From Streptomyces sp. NRRL WC-3742 (GTDB lineage: Bacteria; Actinomycetota; Actinomycetes; Streptomycetales; Streptomycetaceae), in assembly GCF_000720635.1 (NCBI RefSeq), contig NZ_JOCF01000043.1, positions 4,463 to 68,462 of the forward strand: a DNA stretch of 64,000 nt. Direction: 5' to 3'. Both the position numbers and the translations under genes were made by a program. Shown piece by piece: positions 35,454-44,648 of this stretch. Within the stretch, counting starts at the first letter, position 1, and each line of letters starts with the position of its first letter. The notes under the pieces are model-generated. The model was not told the DNA's origin, ran no database searches, and saw only the letters and a program-made list of their open reading frames with translations.

Positions 35454-37527
35454 AACGCTGCCCGGGCCCCGGCCGGGAGAGCCGCCCCGGCCACCACATG
35501 TGCCGGCCCAGGTCCATGGTCAGCGCCGTGACCAGCACCGACCGCACCACCAGCGTGTCCAGCAGCACGCCCAGCGCCACCGCGAACCCGATCTCGGCGA
35601 AGGCCACCACCGGCAGCGTCCCCAGGACGGCGAAGGTGCTCGCCAGGATCAGCCCGGCCGAGGTGATCACACCGCCGGTCGCCGACAGCCCGGTCAGCGC
35701 GCCCAGCCGGGTGCCGTGCTGGGCGGACTCCTCCCGCACGCGCGTCATCAGGAAGATGTTGTAGTCGATCCCCAGCGCGACCAGGAAGACGAAGACGAAC
35801 AGCGGGAACGCCTGGTCCTCGCCCTGGAAGTGGAAGACGTGCGCGAAGAACAGCGCGCTGATCCCCAGCGCCGCCGCGTACGACAGCACCACCGTGGCGA
35901 TCAGCACCAGCGGGGCGGTGACGGCCCGCAGCAGCACCGCGAGGATCAGCAGCACCACGCCCAGCACCAGCGGGATGATCGCCCGGTTGTCGTTGGCGGC
36001 GGCCCGTCCGGCGTCCAGGATGACGGCCGTGTTGCCGCCGACCTTGGCGTCCGCGCCCGGCACGGCGTGCACGGCGGCGCGCAGCCGGTCGACGGTGTCC
36101 TTGGCGGCCTGGCTGTCCGGGGGATCGGTGAGCGTGGCCCGGAACAGCGCCCGCCCGTTCCGTACGACCGGGGGCGAGGTGGAGGCGACCCCCGTGGTGG
36201 ACCGGGCCGCGGCCTGGACGGCCTCCGCCCCGGCGGAGCTGGAGACGACGGACAGCGGCGCGCCCGTCCCGGCCGGGAAGTGCTGCTCCAGCACCTGCTG
36301 GCCGACCACCGAGTCGGGCTTGCCGGTGAACGACCCGGCCGTGCTGATCCCGCCGGCGTCCAGCGAGACCAGCCCGACGCAGCAGGCCGCCAGCGCCAGC
36401 GCCGTCCCGACCCACACCTTGCGCGGCCGCCGGGAGATCCAGGTGCCGACGTGCGCCCAGCGGCCGCTGCGGGTGGGCTCCGGCGTGCCGTATCCGGGCC
36501 TGACCGGCCAGAACACCCAGCGGCCGACGATGACCAGCAGCGCGGGCAGCAGCGTCAGCATGGCGATCAGGGCGACCACGACACCGATGGCCAGCACCGG
36601 CCCGAGGCCCCGGGTGGAGTTCATCTCCGCAATGAGCAGGCAGAGCATCGAGGCGACCACCGTCGCCGAGGAGGCGAGGACGGCGGGCCCGGCCCGGTGC
36701 ACGGCGAAGGCCATCGCCTCGTGCCGGTCCTCGTGCCGGCGCAGCTCCTCGCGGTAGCGGGCGGTGAGCAGCAGCGCGTAGTCCGTCCCGGCGCCGAGCA
36801 CCAGGACGATCAGGATGCCGGCGCTCTGCGCGTTGACGGTCAGCCCGGCGTGCTTGGCGAGCAGGTAGATGAGCGCCTGGGAGACGGTCAGCGCGCCGGC
36901 GGCGGAGAGCAGCGGCAGCAGCCACAGCACGGGGCTGCGGTAGGTGAGCAGCAGCAGGACGATCACCACGCTGACGGTGGCGGCGAGCAGGGAGCTGTCG
37001 ATGCCCGCGAACGCCTTGGCCTGGTCGGCGGCGGTCCCGCCGGGGCCGGTGACGTGGGTGGTCATGCCGTGGCTGTTCGCGGCGGCGGTGCTGCGCAGGG
37101 CCTCGACGGCGGGTTTGAGGTCGTTCCAGCCGTTGCTGCCGATGTCGATCGGCACGATGGTCTGCATGGCCTGGCCGTCGCCGGAGAGGACCGGCCCGAT
37201 CACCGGGCCGGACACGTGCGGGACGGAGGCGAAGCCGGCGGCCTCCCGGGTGGCCTCGGCCCGGTCCTCGGGGGTGATGCCGGAGGCGCGCTCGTAGACG
37301 ACCACGGCCTGGGCGGTGTCCACCGGCTGGAAGGCGCGCTGCTCGTCGAGCACCTGGGTGGACTCGGCCTTGCCCGGCAGCCAGCTGGACGCCTGGTTGT
37401 CCTCGGCGCCCATCAGCTTCCCGGCGAGCGGGCCGAGCGCGACGAGCAGCACCAGCCACAGGGCGAGCACCACCCACTTGCTGCGGCGCCCGCAGGGAAG
37501 GGCGGCCAGTTTCCGGGTCGGAGACAC
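35452..37527 (-). CDS. MMPL-family RND transporter
   Basis: 691 residues from a GTG. It has the RND layout of two six-helix halves, each with a large exported loop: helix 1 WVVLALWLVLLVALGPLAGKL, loop about 45-165 (SSWLPGKAESTQVLDEQRAF), then helices around LLAATVSVVIVLLLLTYRSPVLWLLPLL and GAGTDYALLLTARYREEL; the second half repeats this with LGIDYNIFLMTRVREES. The GTDYALLL and GIDYNIFL segments carry proton-relay Asp/Tyr pairs typical of MMPL proteins. It probably exports lipids or natural products using the proton gradient. The substrate is not evident. Confidence 0.9.
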   Translation of the reverse strand: MSPTRKLAALPCGRRSKWVVLALWLVLLVALGPLAGKLMGAEDNQASSWLPGKAESTQVLDEQRAFQPVDTAQAVVVYERASGITPEDRAEATREAAGFASVPHVSGPVIGPVLSGDGQAMQTIVPIDIGSNGWNDLKPAVEALRSTAAANSHGMTTHVTGPGGTAADQAKAFAGIDSSLLAATVSVVIVLLLLTYRSPVLWLLPLLSAAGALTVSQALIYLLAKHAGLTVNAQSAGILIVLVLGAGTDYALLLTARYREELRRHEDRHEAMAFAVHRAGPAVLASSATVVASMLCLLIAEMNSTRGLGPVLAIGVVVALIAMLTLLPALLVIVGRWVFWPVRPGYGTPEPTRSGRWAHVGTWISRRPRKVWVGTALALAACCVGLVSLDAGGISTAGSFTGKPDSVVGQQVLEQHFPAGTGAPLSVVSSSAGAEAVQAAARSTTGVASTSPPVVRNGRALFRATLTDPPDSQAAKDTVDRLRAAVHAVPGADAKVGGNTAVILDAGRAAANDNRAIIPLVLGVVLLILAVLLRAVTAPLVLIATVVLSYAAALGISALFFAHVFHFQGEDQAFPLFVFVFLVALGIDYNIFLMTRVREESAQHGTRLGALTGLSATGGVITSAGLILASTFAVLGTLPVVAFAEIGFAVALGVLLDTLVVRSVLVTALTMDLGRHMWWPGRLSRPGPGQR

Positions 37528-37596
37528 GGGAAGACTCCCCCAGCTCAGGAGGCAGGGACTCGTTCAGCCTGCCACCGCCCGCGCCGCACGGCAGCT

Positions 37597-38553
37597 TCAG
37601 ACGAGGACGCGCGCCCGGTCCCGCAGCTCCTTGAGCACGGCGATGTCCATCGCGTGCCCGGTGCCGTCCCCGCCGTGCTTGCGGTCGGGCGTCTCGACCA
37701 GCAGCGGCACCCCGGCCGTCTCCGGGTGCTCGAACAGCTCCCGGAACGGCTCCGCGCCGATCATCCCGGCGCCGATGTTGGCGTGCCGGTCCTTTCGGGC
37801 GCCGACCGCGTCCTCGGAGTCGTTGGCGTGGATCAGCCGCAGCCGTCCGGGCCCGGCCGCCGAGGCCAGCGCGTCCAGCGCGGCCGTCACCCCGCCGGGC
37901 ACGGCCAGGTCGTGCCCGGCGGCGAAGGCGTGGCAGGTGTCCAGGCAGACGCCGACCCTGGGGTGCCCGTCCAGCGCCTCCACGTACTCGGCCAGCTCCT
38001 CCATCCGCGAGCACAGCGAGCTGCCCTGACCGGCGGTCGGCTCCAGCAGCAGCCAGGGCGCGTCCTCGCCCAGCGCGTTCTGGCCCAGCGCGTCCAGCTC
38101 GTCCAGCAGCGGCCGGACGTCGGCCCGCACCTGCGCCATCGCCTCGGCGCGCCGCGAGCCGCCGCCGGGGGCGGTGCCGACGGCGGACCCGGTGTGCAGC
38201 ACCACGCCCAGCGCGCCGATGGCGTGGCCCCGGCGCAGCGAGTGCCGCAGCGACTCGGCGGAGCGCTCGCGGGTGGCCGGGTTGTCGGAGCCGAAGTTGA
38301 TCAGGTACGGCGCGTGCACCCAGGCGGGTACGCCCCGCTCGGCGCAGCGCGTACGGAACTCCTCGTCCTGCGCCGGGTTCCCGGGCGGGGTCGCCCAGCC
38401 GCGCGGGTTGGCGACGAACACCTGCACCGTCTCGGCGCCGACCGTGTCCGCGTACGCCAGGCCCGTACCGGCGAGGCCCTTGGCGGCCACCGGGACGTGC
38501 GCCCCGATCGGGTTGCGGAGGGCGGCGGCGGGCGGTACGGGCGTGGTGCTCAT
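37597..38553 (-). CDS. nfo: Endonuclease IV (deoxyribonuclease IV)
   Basis: 318 residues as drawn; an upstream ATG at 38563-38565 is equally possible and homologues often begin near RNPIGAHVPVAAKG. It has the TIM-barrel AP-endonuclease family 2 signatures: IGAHVPVAAKGLAG, VQVFVANPRGW, APYLINFGSDNPATRERS, LLLEPTAGQGSSL, VGVCLDTCHAFAAGHD, LIHANDSEDAVGARKDRHANIG. These supply the three-zinc site His, Glu and Asp residues. It cleaves DNA at abasic sites during base excision repair. Transcribed with the MMPL gene on the minus strand, 69 bp apart. Confidence 0.9.
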   Translation of the reverse strand: MSTTPVPPAAALRNPIGAHVPVAAKGLAGTGLAYADTVGAETVQVFVANPRGWATPPGNPAQDEEFRTRCAERGVPAWVHAPYLINFGSDNPATRERSAESLRHSLRRGHAIGALGVVLHTGSAVGTAPGGGSRRAEAMAQVRADVRPLLDELDALGQNALGEDAPWLLLEPTAGQGSSLCSRMEELAEYVEALDGHPRVGVCLDTCHAFAAGHDLAVPGGVTAALDALASAAGPGRLRLIHANDSEDAVGARKDRHANIGAGMIGAEPFRELFEHPETAGVPLLVETPDRKHGGDGTGHAMDIAVLKELRDRARVLV

Positions 38554-38767
38554 GTCCTCGAGCATGTCACGGGCCCGGGCAGCGACCGAACCAGCCTACG
38601 GACCCACGCCACGCCCGGCGGCCGACGCCCCGTCAGTCCGCCAGCCCACCCCTGGTGGCGCCCCCACCGGGGCGCCCATAGCGTCGATTCGGCCGCACCC
38701 ACCGGCTGTCACCGCCCGCTCACACGGCGTCCACGACGAGGCTCGCCGGAAAGACAGGTCTCCACTC

Positions 38768-39844
38768 ATGCCCACGCGACGGGTCCACCACCTCGCCGCG
38801 GCCACCGCCGCCGCCACCGCCCTGACCACCGTCCTCTCAGTCATCGCGGGAGCCACCCCCGCCGCCGCCGGCGGCACCCTGCACCTCGTCCGGCCCGGCG
38901 AATCGATCCAGCAGGCCGTCGACGCCGCCCGCCCCGGCGACACCGTCCAGCTGCTGCCCGGCACCTACGCGGGCAGCGTGCGCATCACCACCCCCGGCCT
39001 GACGCTGCGCGGCTCCGGCCCGTCCAGCGTGATCACCCCGGGGACGGGTACGGAGAACGCCTGCGCCACCGCCGGGCAGGGCCTGTGCGTGCACGGCACC
39101 GAGCGGGCCCCGCTGGCCGACGTCACGGTCGAGGCCCTCGCCGTCACCGGCTTCCGCAAGAACGGCATCGACGCCAGCGGCACCACGGGTCTGACCGTCC
39201 GGGCCACCTACGTCCACGACAACGTGCAGCAGGGCATCAGCCAGGAGATGTCCACCCGGGCCACGATCGTCGGCAACCGCTCGGTCGACAACGGCCAGTC
39301 CGGCGTCTTCCTCGCCAACTACGCCTACCGCGAGGGCGGGGCGCCCGACACCGGCGGCACCGTCGTCGAGGGCAACGAGCTGCGCGGCAACCGGGTCGGC
39401 GTCACCGTGCGCCGGCTGCGCGGGCTGGCCGTCGAGGGCAACGAGATGAGCGGCAACTGCGCCGGCGTCTTCGTGGTCGGCGACGAGGGCGTGCCGCGCG
39501 CCGGGGACCTCGACGTGCGCCGCAACCGGGTGGTGGCCAACAACAAGTTCTGCCCGGCCAACCCCAGGCTCGGCGCCATCCAGGGCGCGGGCATCGTGCT
39601 CACCGGGACCGAGGACGCCCGGGTCACGGACAACGAGGTGCACGACAACGCCGGCGGCTCCGACTTCTCCGGCGGCATCGTGCTGTTCAGGAGCGCCGTC
39701 GGCGTGCCCAACGCCCGCGCGGTCGTCACCGACAACCACCTCAGCGGCAACGCCCCGGCGGACCTCGCCGACCGCGACACCGGCACCGACAACTCCTTCC
39801 TGCGCAACCGGTGTTCGGTCTCCCAGCCCTCCGGCCACTGCTGA
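38768..39844 (+). CDS. Secreted right-handed beta-helix protein
   Basis: 358 residues with a signal peptide ending near GATPAAAG. The body shows successive beta-helix coils: VRPGESIQQAVDAARPGDTVQLLPGTYAG, RITTPGLTLRGSG, VEALAVTGFRKNGIDASGT, VRATYVHDNVQQGIS, TIVGNRSVDNGQSGVF, VVEGNELRGNRVGV, and ending VSQPSGHC. Asn-ladder residues are frequent, as in the PbH1/NosD/pectate-lyase-like superfamily. Cysteines (CATAGQGLCV, NCAGV, FCPANP, RCSVSQPSGHC) suggest disulfides. It could be a polysaccharide lyase-like or carbohydrate-binding protein; no catalytic residues were assigned. It lies 74 bp upstream of the O-methyltransferase. Confidence 0.8.
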   Translation: MPTRRVHHLAAATAAATALTTVLSVIAGATPAAAGGTLHLVRPGESIQQAVDAARPGDTVQLLPGTYAGSVRITTPGLTLRGSGPSSVITPGTGTENACATAGQGLCVHGTERAPLADVTVEALAVTGFRKNGIDASGTTGLTVRATYVHDNVQQGISQEMSTRATIVGNRSVDNGQSGVFLANYAYREGGAPDTGGTVVEGNELRGNRVGVTVRRLRGLAVEGNEMSGNCAGVFVVGDEGVPRAGDLDVRRNRVVANNKFCPANPRLGAIQGAGIVLTGTEDARVTDNEVHDNAGGSDFSGGIVLFRSAVGVPNARAVVTDNHLSGNAPADLADRDTGTDNSFLRNRCSVSQPSGHC

Positions 39845-39918
39845 GACGAACTCACGGCCCGCACGACGCCCGCGACGCCCGAGAGACCCCCGACGCCCCC
39901 GACCGACAAAGGACCGCC

Positions 39919-40944
39919 ATGACCACCGCCCCCGCCAACCCCCAGGCCGCGATGCGGCTGCGCGAGATCGTCTTCGGCGCCGCCTGCGCCGCGGCCGTGC
40001 GCGCCGCCGCCCGCCTCGGCGTCGCCGACGCGCTCGGCGACGACCCGACCACCGTCGACGAGCTCGCCGCCGCGCTGCACACCGAACCCCGTGCCCTGCG
40101 CCGCCTGCTGCGCGCCCTCACCTGCTACGGCATCTTCGCCGAGACCTCCGGGGATTGCTTCGAGCACACCGAGATGTCCCGCCTGCTGCGCGAGGACGCC
40201 CCCAACTCCCTGCGCTACATCTCCCTCTGGTGCACCGAGCCGTGGACCTGGGAGGCGTGGCCGAAGCTGGACGAGGCCGTGCGCTCCGGCCGCAACGTCT
40301 TCCCCGAGCTGTTCGGCAAGGAGTTCTTCGACTACCTGCACAGCGAGGGCGGCGACTCCGCGAAGGTCTTCGACAAGGCGATGACCACCTCCAGCCGCCA
40401 GTCCGCCCGCGACTTCGCCGACTACCTCGACCTCACCGGCGTGGACTCGGTGGTGGACATCGGCGGCGGTCAGGGCCACGTGCTGGCCAGCCTGCTGGAG
40501 AAGCACCCGGCCCTGCACGGCACCCTGCTCGACCTGCCCAAGGTCGTCGCCGGCGCCGACCCCCGGCTCCAGGAGGGCGGCGCCTTCTCGGCCCGCGCCC
40601 GCCTGCTGCCGGGCGACTGCCGGGTAGACATCCCGGTGCACGCCGACCTCTACATCATCAAGAACATCCTGGAGTGGGACGACGGGAGCACCCGCCGCAC
40701 CCTCGCCAACGTCGTACGGGCCGCGCGGCCGGGCGCCCGGGTGGTGGTCGTGGAGAACCTCGTCGACGACAGCCCCTCGATGCGCTTCACCACCGCGATG
40801 GACCTGATGCTGATGCTCAACGTCGGCGGCGCCAAGCACTCCGAGGCGAGCATGGTGCGCCTGATGGAGGAGGCGGGCCTGGCCGTCTCCGAGGTCCGCC
40901 CGGTCAATCCGTACCTGCACGCCTTCGAGGCCGTCGTCCGCTGA
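39919..40944 (+). CDS. SAM-dependent O-methyltransferase
   Basis: 341 residues from an ATG with AAAGGA upstream. The N-terminal dimerisation domain (AAMRLREIVFGAACAAAVRAA, LADALGDD-type winged helix, TEPRALRRLLRAL) precedes the SAM fold with motif I VVDIGGGQGHVLA, LLDLPKVV, LLPGDCRVDIP and a motif for the catalytic His/Glu region (YIIKNILEWDDG). This is the methyltransf_2 family common in aromatic polyketide tailoring. It lies 2.6 kb from the spore pigment cluster and could methylate that pigment or another phenol. That link is inference. Confidence 0.85.
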   Translation: MTTAPANPQAAMRLREIVFGAACAAAVRAAARLGVADALGDDPTTVDELAAALHTEPRALRRLLRALTCYGIFAETSGDCFEHTEMSRLLREDAPNSLRYISLWCTEPWTWEAWPKLDEAVRSGRNVFPELFGKEFFDYLHSEGGDSAKVFDKAMTTSSRQSARDFADYLDLTGVDSVVDIGGGQGHVLASLLEKHPALHGTLLDLPKVVAGADPRLQEGGAFSARARLLPGDCRVDIPVHADLYIIKNILEWDDGSTRRTLANVVRAARPGARVVVVENLVDDSPSMRFTTAMDLMLMLNVGGAKHSEASMVRLMEEAGLAVSEVRPVNPYLHAFEAVVR

Positions 40945-40991
40945 CGGCCGTCGGCACGGCCGTCGGCACGGCCGTCGGCACGGCCGTCGGC
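40944..40991 (+). repeat. 12-bp tandem repeat at O-methyltransferase stop
   Basis: Four perfect copies of acggccgtcggc start inside the stop codon of the O-methyltransferase gene and run into the hairpin at 40993-41026. Confidence 0.9.
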
Positions 40992-40992
40992 A

Positions 40993-41026
40993 CGGCCGCC
41001 GCTCACTCCCGGGTGAGCGGCGGCCG
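40993..41026. terminator. Bidirectional hairpin terminator
   Basis: cggccgccgctcac (40993-41006) pairs perfectly with gtgagcggcggccg (41013-41026), a 14-bp stem with a 6-nt loop between two convergent genes. It covers the stop codon of the EamA gene. Confidence 0.75.
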
Positions 41027-41932
41027 TTCGGCGTTCACGGGCACCCGGCCGGCGCGGTTGAACAGGACGATCGAGGCCACGATGACCGCGAACCCGGCGA
41101 GCTCCGCCAGGGTCGGCCGCTGGCCCAGCATCGGCCAGGCGATCAGCCCGGCGACGATCGGCACCCCGTAGAAGTAGGACGCCACCCGGTCCGCGCTCTC
41201 CAGCCGCATCAGTACGAACAGCAGGCTGAGCGCGCCGATCGAGACCCCGACGGCCATCCACAGCTCCGAGAGGACGAGCTGCCCGGTCCAGTGGATGACC
41301 CCGGTCTCGAAGACCAGTGCGCCCAGGAGCATGACGACGGCCGAGGAGCCGGACTGGACGAAGCCGTTGACCAGCGGATGCGTGCCGGGGTTCTTCATCT
41401 GGTAGTAGAACTGCCCGGTGGAGAGCCCCGCCAGCCCGAGGAAGTCGAAGGCCACGTTGGTCGGCGTCAGCCCGGAGGAGGAGGCCAGCCCCTGGTAGAC
41501 GGTGAGCGCCACCCCGAGCACCCCGCCCGCCAGCGCCACCACCGACAGCGGCCGCACCCTGCGGGCGGTCGCGACGGAGACCATCAGCCAGACCAGGATC
41601 GGCTGCAGCGCGATGATCAGCGCGGACACCGCGGGCGTCATCCCGTAGTACAGCGCGTAGAAGACCCCGGTGGAGAACACCCCCTGCAGCAGCACGCCGC
41701 TCAGCGCGAGGTGGACGTACGCCGAGCGGGTGCGCGGCCAGGGGATGCGCAGGCACAGGACGAGGGTGAACAGGATCACCGCCGTCCCGGAGAAGCGGAC
41801 GGTCAGGTAGGTGAAGGGCTCCACGTACGGCAGGCCGTACCGGCCGCCCACGAAGCCCGAACCGTAGATGGCGACGAAGACCAGCGCGATCAGCGTGACC
41901 TTCAGGCTCCCGCGCCCCCCGTTCACGTTCAC
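41003..41932 (-). CDS. EamA/DMT-family transporter
   Basis: 309 residues from a GTG with a GGCGGA-like site upstream; 10 hydrophobic helices in two EamA repeats (KVTLIALVFVAIYGSGFVGGRYGLPYVEPFTYLTVRF and AGLSTGQFYYQMKNPG onward to VGVSIGALSLLFVLMRLE, IVAGLIAWPMLGQRPTLAELAGFAVIVASIVLFNR). DMT proteins export small metabolites or amino acids. It is convergent with the O-methyltransferase gene and separated by a shared terminator. The substrate is unknown. Confidence 0.85.
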   Translation of the reverse strand: MNVNGGRGSLKVTLIALVFVAIYGSGFVGGRYGLPYVEPFTYLTVRFSGTAVILFTLVLCLRIPWPRTRSAYVHLALSGVLLQGVFSTGVFYALYYGMTPAVSALIIALQPILVWLMVSVATARRVRPLSVVALAGGVLGVALTVYQGLASSSGLTPTNVAFDFLGLAGLSTGQFYYQMKNPGTHPLVNGFVQSGSSAVVMLLGALVFETGVIHWTGQLVLSELWMAVGVSIGALSLLFVLMRLESADRVASYFYGVPIVAGLIAWPMLGQRPTLAELAGFAVIVASIVLFNRAGRVPVNAERPPLTRE

Positions 41933-41988
41933 ATCCGCCCCCCGTGACGAGATCCGACTGCCGGAACCCCAGCAGTCTGCCACCGGTG

Positions 41989-42025
41989 ATCATCCGTCAG
42001 TCGGAGCATGCGACCGACGGATGAT
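41989..42025 (-). terminator. Near-perfect inverted repeat after sortase gene
   Basis: atcatccgtcagtcg and cgaccgacggatgat pair at all but one position around a 7-nt loop, 15 bp beyond the sortase stop on the minus strand. It is either the sortase terminator or an operator upstream of the EamA gene. Confidence 0.5.
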
Positions 42026-42039
42026 GTGAACTCCACCAC

Positions 42040-42714
42040 TCAGGCTCTGCGAGAGGTCACCAGGTGGGCGAAGACCACCACGTTGTCCAGGTAGTCCCGC
42101 TTCTTCTTGTCGTACGCGCCGCCGCAGGTGATCAGCCGCAGCTGAGCGTCCGGGGTTTTGCCGTAGACCTTCTGGTCGGGGAAGGCGTTCTTGGCGTACG
42201 TCTCCACCGAGTCCACCGCGAACACCGCGACGGTGCCGTCCGCGCGGGACACCTCCACGGCGCTGCCCGGGACGAGCAGGCTCAGCAGCAGGAAGACCGC
42301 CGGGCCCTTGGTGGTGTCCACGTGGCCGGCGACCACGGCGCTGCCGCGCTCGCCCGGGGTGACGCCGTCGCGGTACCAGCCGACGAGGTTCTTGTCGTCC
42401 GGCGGCGGCGCGTTCAGCTGCCCGGTGGCGTCCAGCGTCAGCTCGGTGAACGGCGCGTCCACGGCGATCTGCGGGATGCGCAGCCGCGTGGGCGCCGAGC
42501 GCTTGAGCACGGGCGCGGCGGGCGCGGCCGGCAGGACGGGCGTGGCGGGCGCGGCGGGCGCCGTGGAGACGGCCGCCGGGGGAGCGGCCGGGGCCGCCGT
42601 CGGGTCGGCGTCCGGCGAGGTGTCCACCGAGTTGTAGATCAGCAGCAGCCCTACCGCTGCCGCGCCCATCCCGGCGCGCAGCAGCCGGGGTGTTCCGGGG
42701 CCGGGACCGGCCAT
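42040..42714 (-). CDS. Class F sortase
   Basis: 224 residues. The N-terminus (LLRAGMGAAAVGLLLIYNSVD) is a membrane anchor, followed by an Ala/Pro linker. The sortase domain begins APTRLRIPQIAVDAPF and contains AVVAGHVDTTKGPAVF (catalytic His), LRLITCGGAYDKKKRDYLDN (catalytic Cys in TC, with downstream Arg) and a C-terminal VVVFAHLV strand. Sortases covalently anchor secreted proteins to peptidoglycan. The gene follows a plausible substrate by 92 bp. Class F members in actinobacteria are diverse, and the sorting signal here is not LPxTG-like in the neighbour. Confidence 0.88.
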   Translation of the reverse strand: MAGPGPGTPRLLRAGMGAAAVGLLLIYNSVDTSPDADPTAAPAAPPAAVSTAPAAPATPVLPAAPAAPVLKRSAPTRLRIPQIAVDAPFTELTLDATGQLNAPPPDDKNLVGWYRDGVTPGERGSAVVAGHVDTTKGPAVFLLLSLLVPGSAVEVSRADGTVAVFAVDSVETYAKNAFPDQKVYGKTPDAQLRLITCGGAYDKKKRDYLDNVVVFAHLVTSRRA

Positions 42715-42806
42715 CGTTCCATCAACCCTTCCGGCGGGGGACGGCCCGCCGCCCCCGGTACGCCCCGTGTCGCGGGCGCCCGGAGGCGGCGGAGGTGAGG
42801 GGTGGT

Positions 42807-43259
42807 TCAGGCCATGGCGCCGGAGGTGCGGCGGCCGCGGCGCAGCGCGTACGCACCGGCCCCGAGCCCGCCGAGCAGCAGCACCGCGCCGGAGGCGAGG
42901 CCCCCGCCGGAGAGCACCAGGCCCCCGCCGCCGGTGTGCACGCCGCCGTGCGGGGCCTTGTGCTCCTCCTCGCGGCCCTCGGAGCCCTTGGACTCGCTGC
43001 CCTTGTGCTCCTCGCCCTTCGACTCGGTGCTCTTGGCTTCGCCGCCCTTGTGCTCGGAGGTGCTCTTGTGCTCCTCGGTGACCGGGCCGCCGGCCTTCTT
43101 GTCGTCCGAGCCCTTCGCGGCGTCGGGCTTGTCCTGCTTCTCCTGCCAGGTGAGGTTCTTGCCCTGGTCGGAGGAGCCGTCGGCGAAGGCCAGGGGCGTG
43201 CCGACGGTCAGGACGGCGGCGACGGCCGCTCCGGCGAGCAGCGTGCGTGCAGAACGCAT
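42807..43259 (-). CDS. Probable cell-envelope protein next to class F sortase
   Basis: 150 residues from an ATG with a signal peptide ending at PLAFADG. A Lys/Glu/Ser-rich region (TEEHKSTSEHKGGEAKSTES, KGEEHKGSESKGSEGREEEHK) forms loose KGSE repeats. The C-terminus has APHGGVHTGGGGLVLSGGG, then a hydrophobic segment (ASGAVLLLGGLGAGAYAL) and a basic tail RRGRR. This is the general anatomy of a sortase substrate, but with no LPxTG or LAxTG. The adjacent class F sortase may use a GG-rich motif instead, or the protein may be a plain membrane protein. Confidence 0.6.
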   Translation of the reverse strand: MRSARTLLAGAAVAAVLTVGTPLAFADGSSDQGKNLTWQEKQDKPDAAKGSDDKKAGGPVTEEHKSTSEHKGGEAKSTESKGEEHKGSESKGSEGREEEHKAPHGGVHTGGGGLVLSGGGLASGAVLLLGGLGAGAYALRRGRRTSGAMA

Positions 43260-43564
43260 GAGGATGATCCTTCCGGCGCGGTGGCCGCGACCGCCGGCAG
43301 GGTGCCGGGCAAGGGGACTCGCGGGAGAGGGCGCCTGATCCACCGTCATCCACCGTGCGGCCCGCTGCCACCTGAGCGTGGCGGTGCCGGTACGCAGCGT
43401 GGTCCCTTCGGGTGGAGTCCCGGGCGTGTTCACCCGGCTGCCCCGGCGGTTCGGGTGAAGGGCGCATGAAGGGATACGCACATGGGCCCGCCCCCGGCAT
43501 CGGCCGGGGGCGGGCCCAGAGGAGAGGCGGGACTCGGTGGTCCCGGAGGCGGGACTCGGCGGTC
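43260..43564. other. Intergenic region upstream of sortase pair
   Basis: 305 bp between the sortase partner and the pigment operon, both on the minus strand. It contains the operon terminator at 43484-43517. The part next to 43260 should contain the sortase-partner promoter. No other feature was recognised. Confidence 0.5.
43484..43517 (-). terminator. Strong hairpin after pigment operon
   Basis: gggcccgcccccggc (43484-43498) pairs perfectly with gccgggggcgggccc (43503-43517) around a 4-nt loop, 47 bp past the cyclase stop on the minus strand. Confidence 0.75.
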
Positions 43565-44617
<1,053 letters not shown>

Positions 44618-44648
44618 GGGGTGTCCTTTCGGAGGGGGTGGGTGGGGC

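Noticed and set aside
35062..40944. Very long plus-strand open frame of about 1960 codons
   Set aside because: Most of it is antisense to the MMPL transporter and endonuclease IV genes, with shadow-type Gly/Arg/Pro composition. Only its last 341 codons are a real gene, the O-methyltransferase from 39919.
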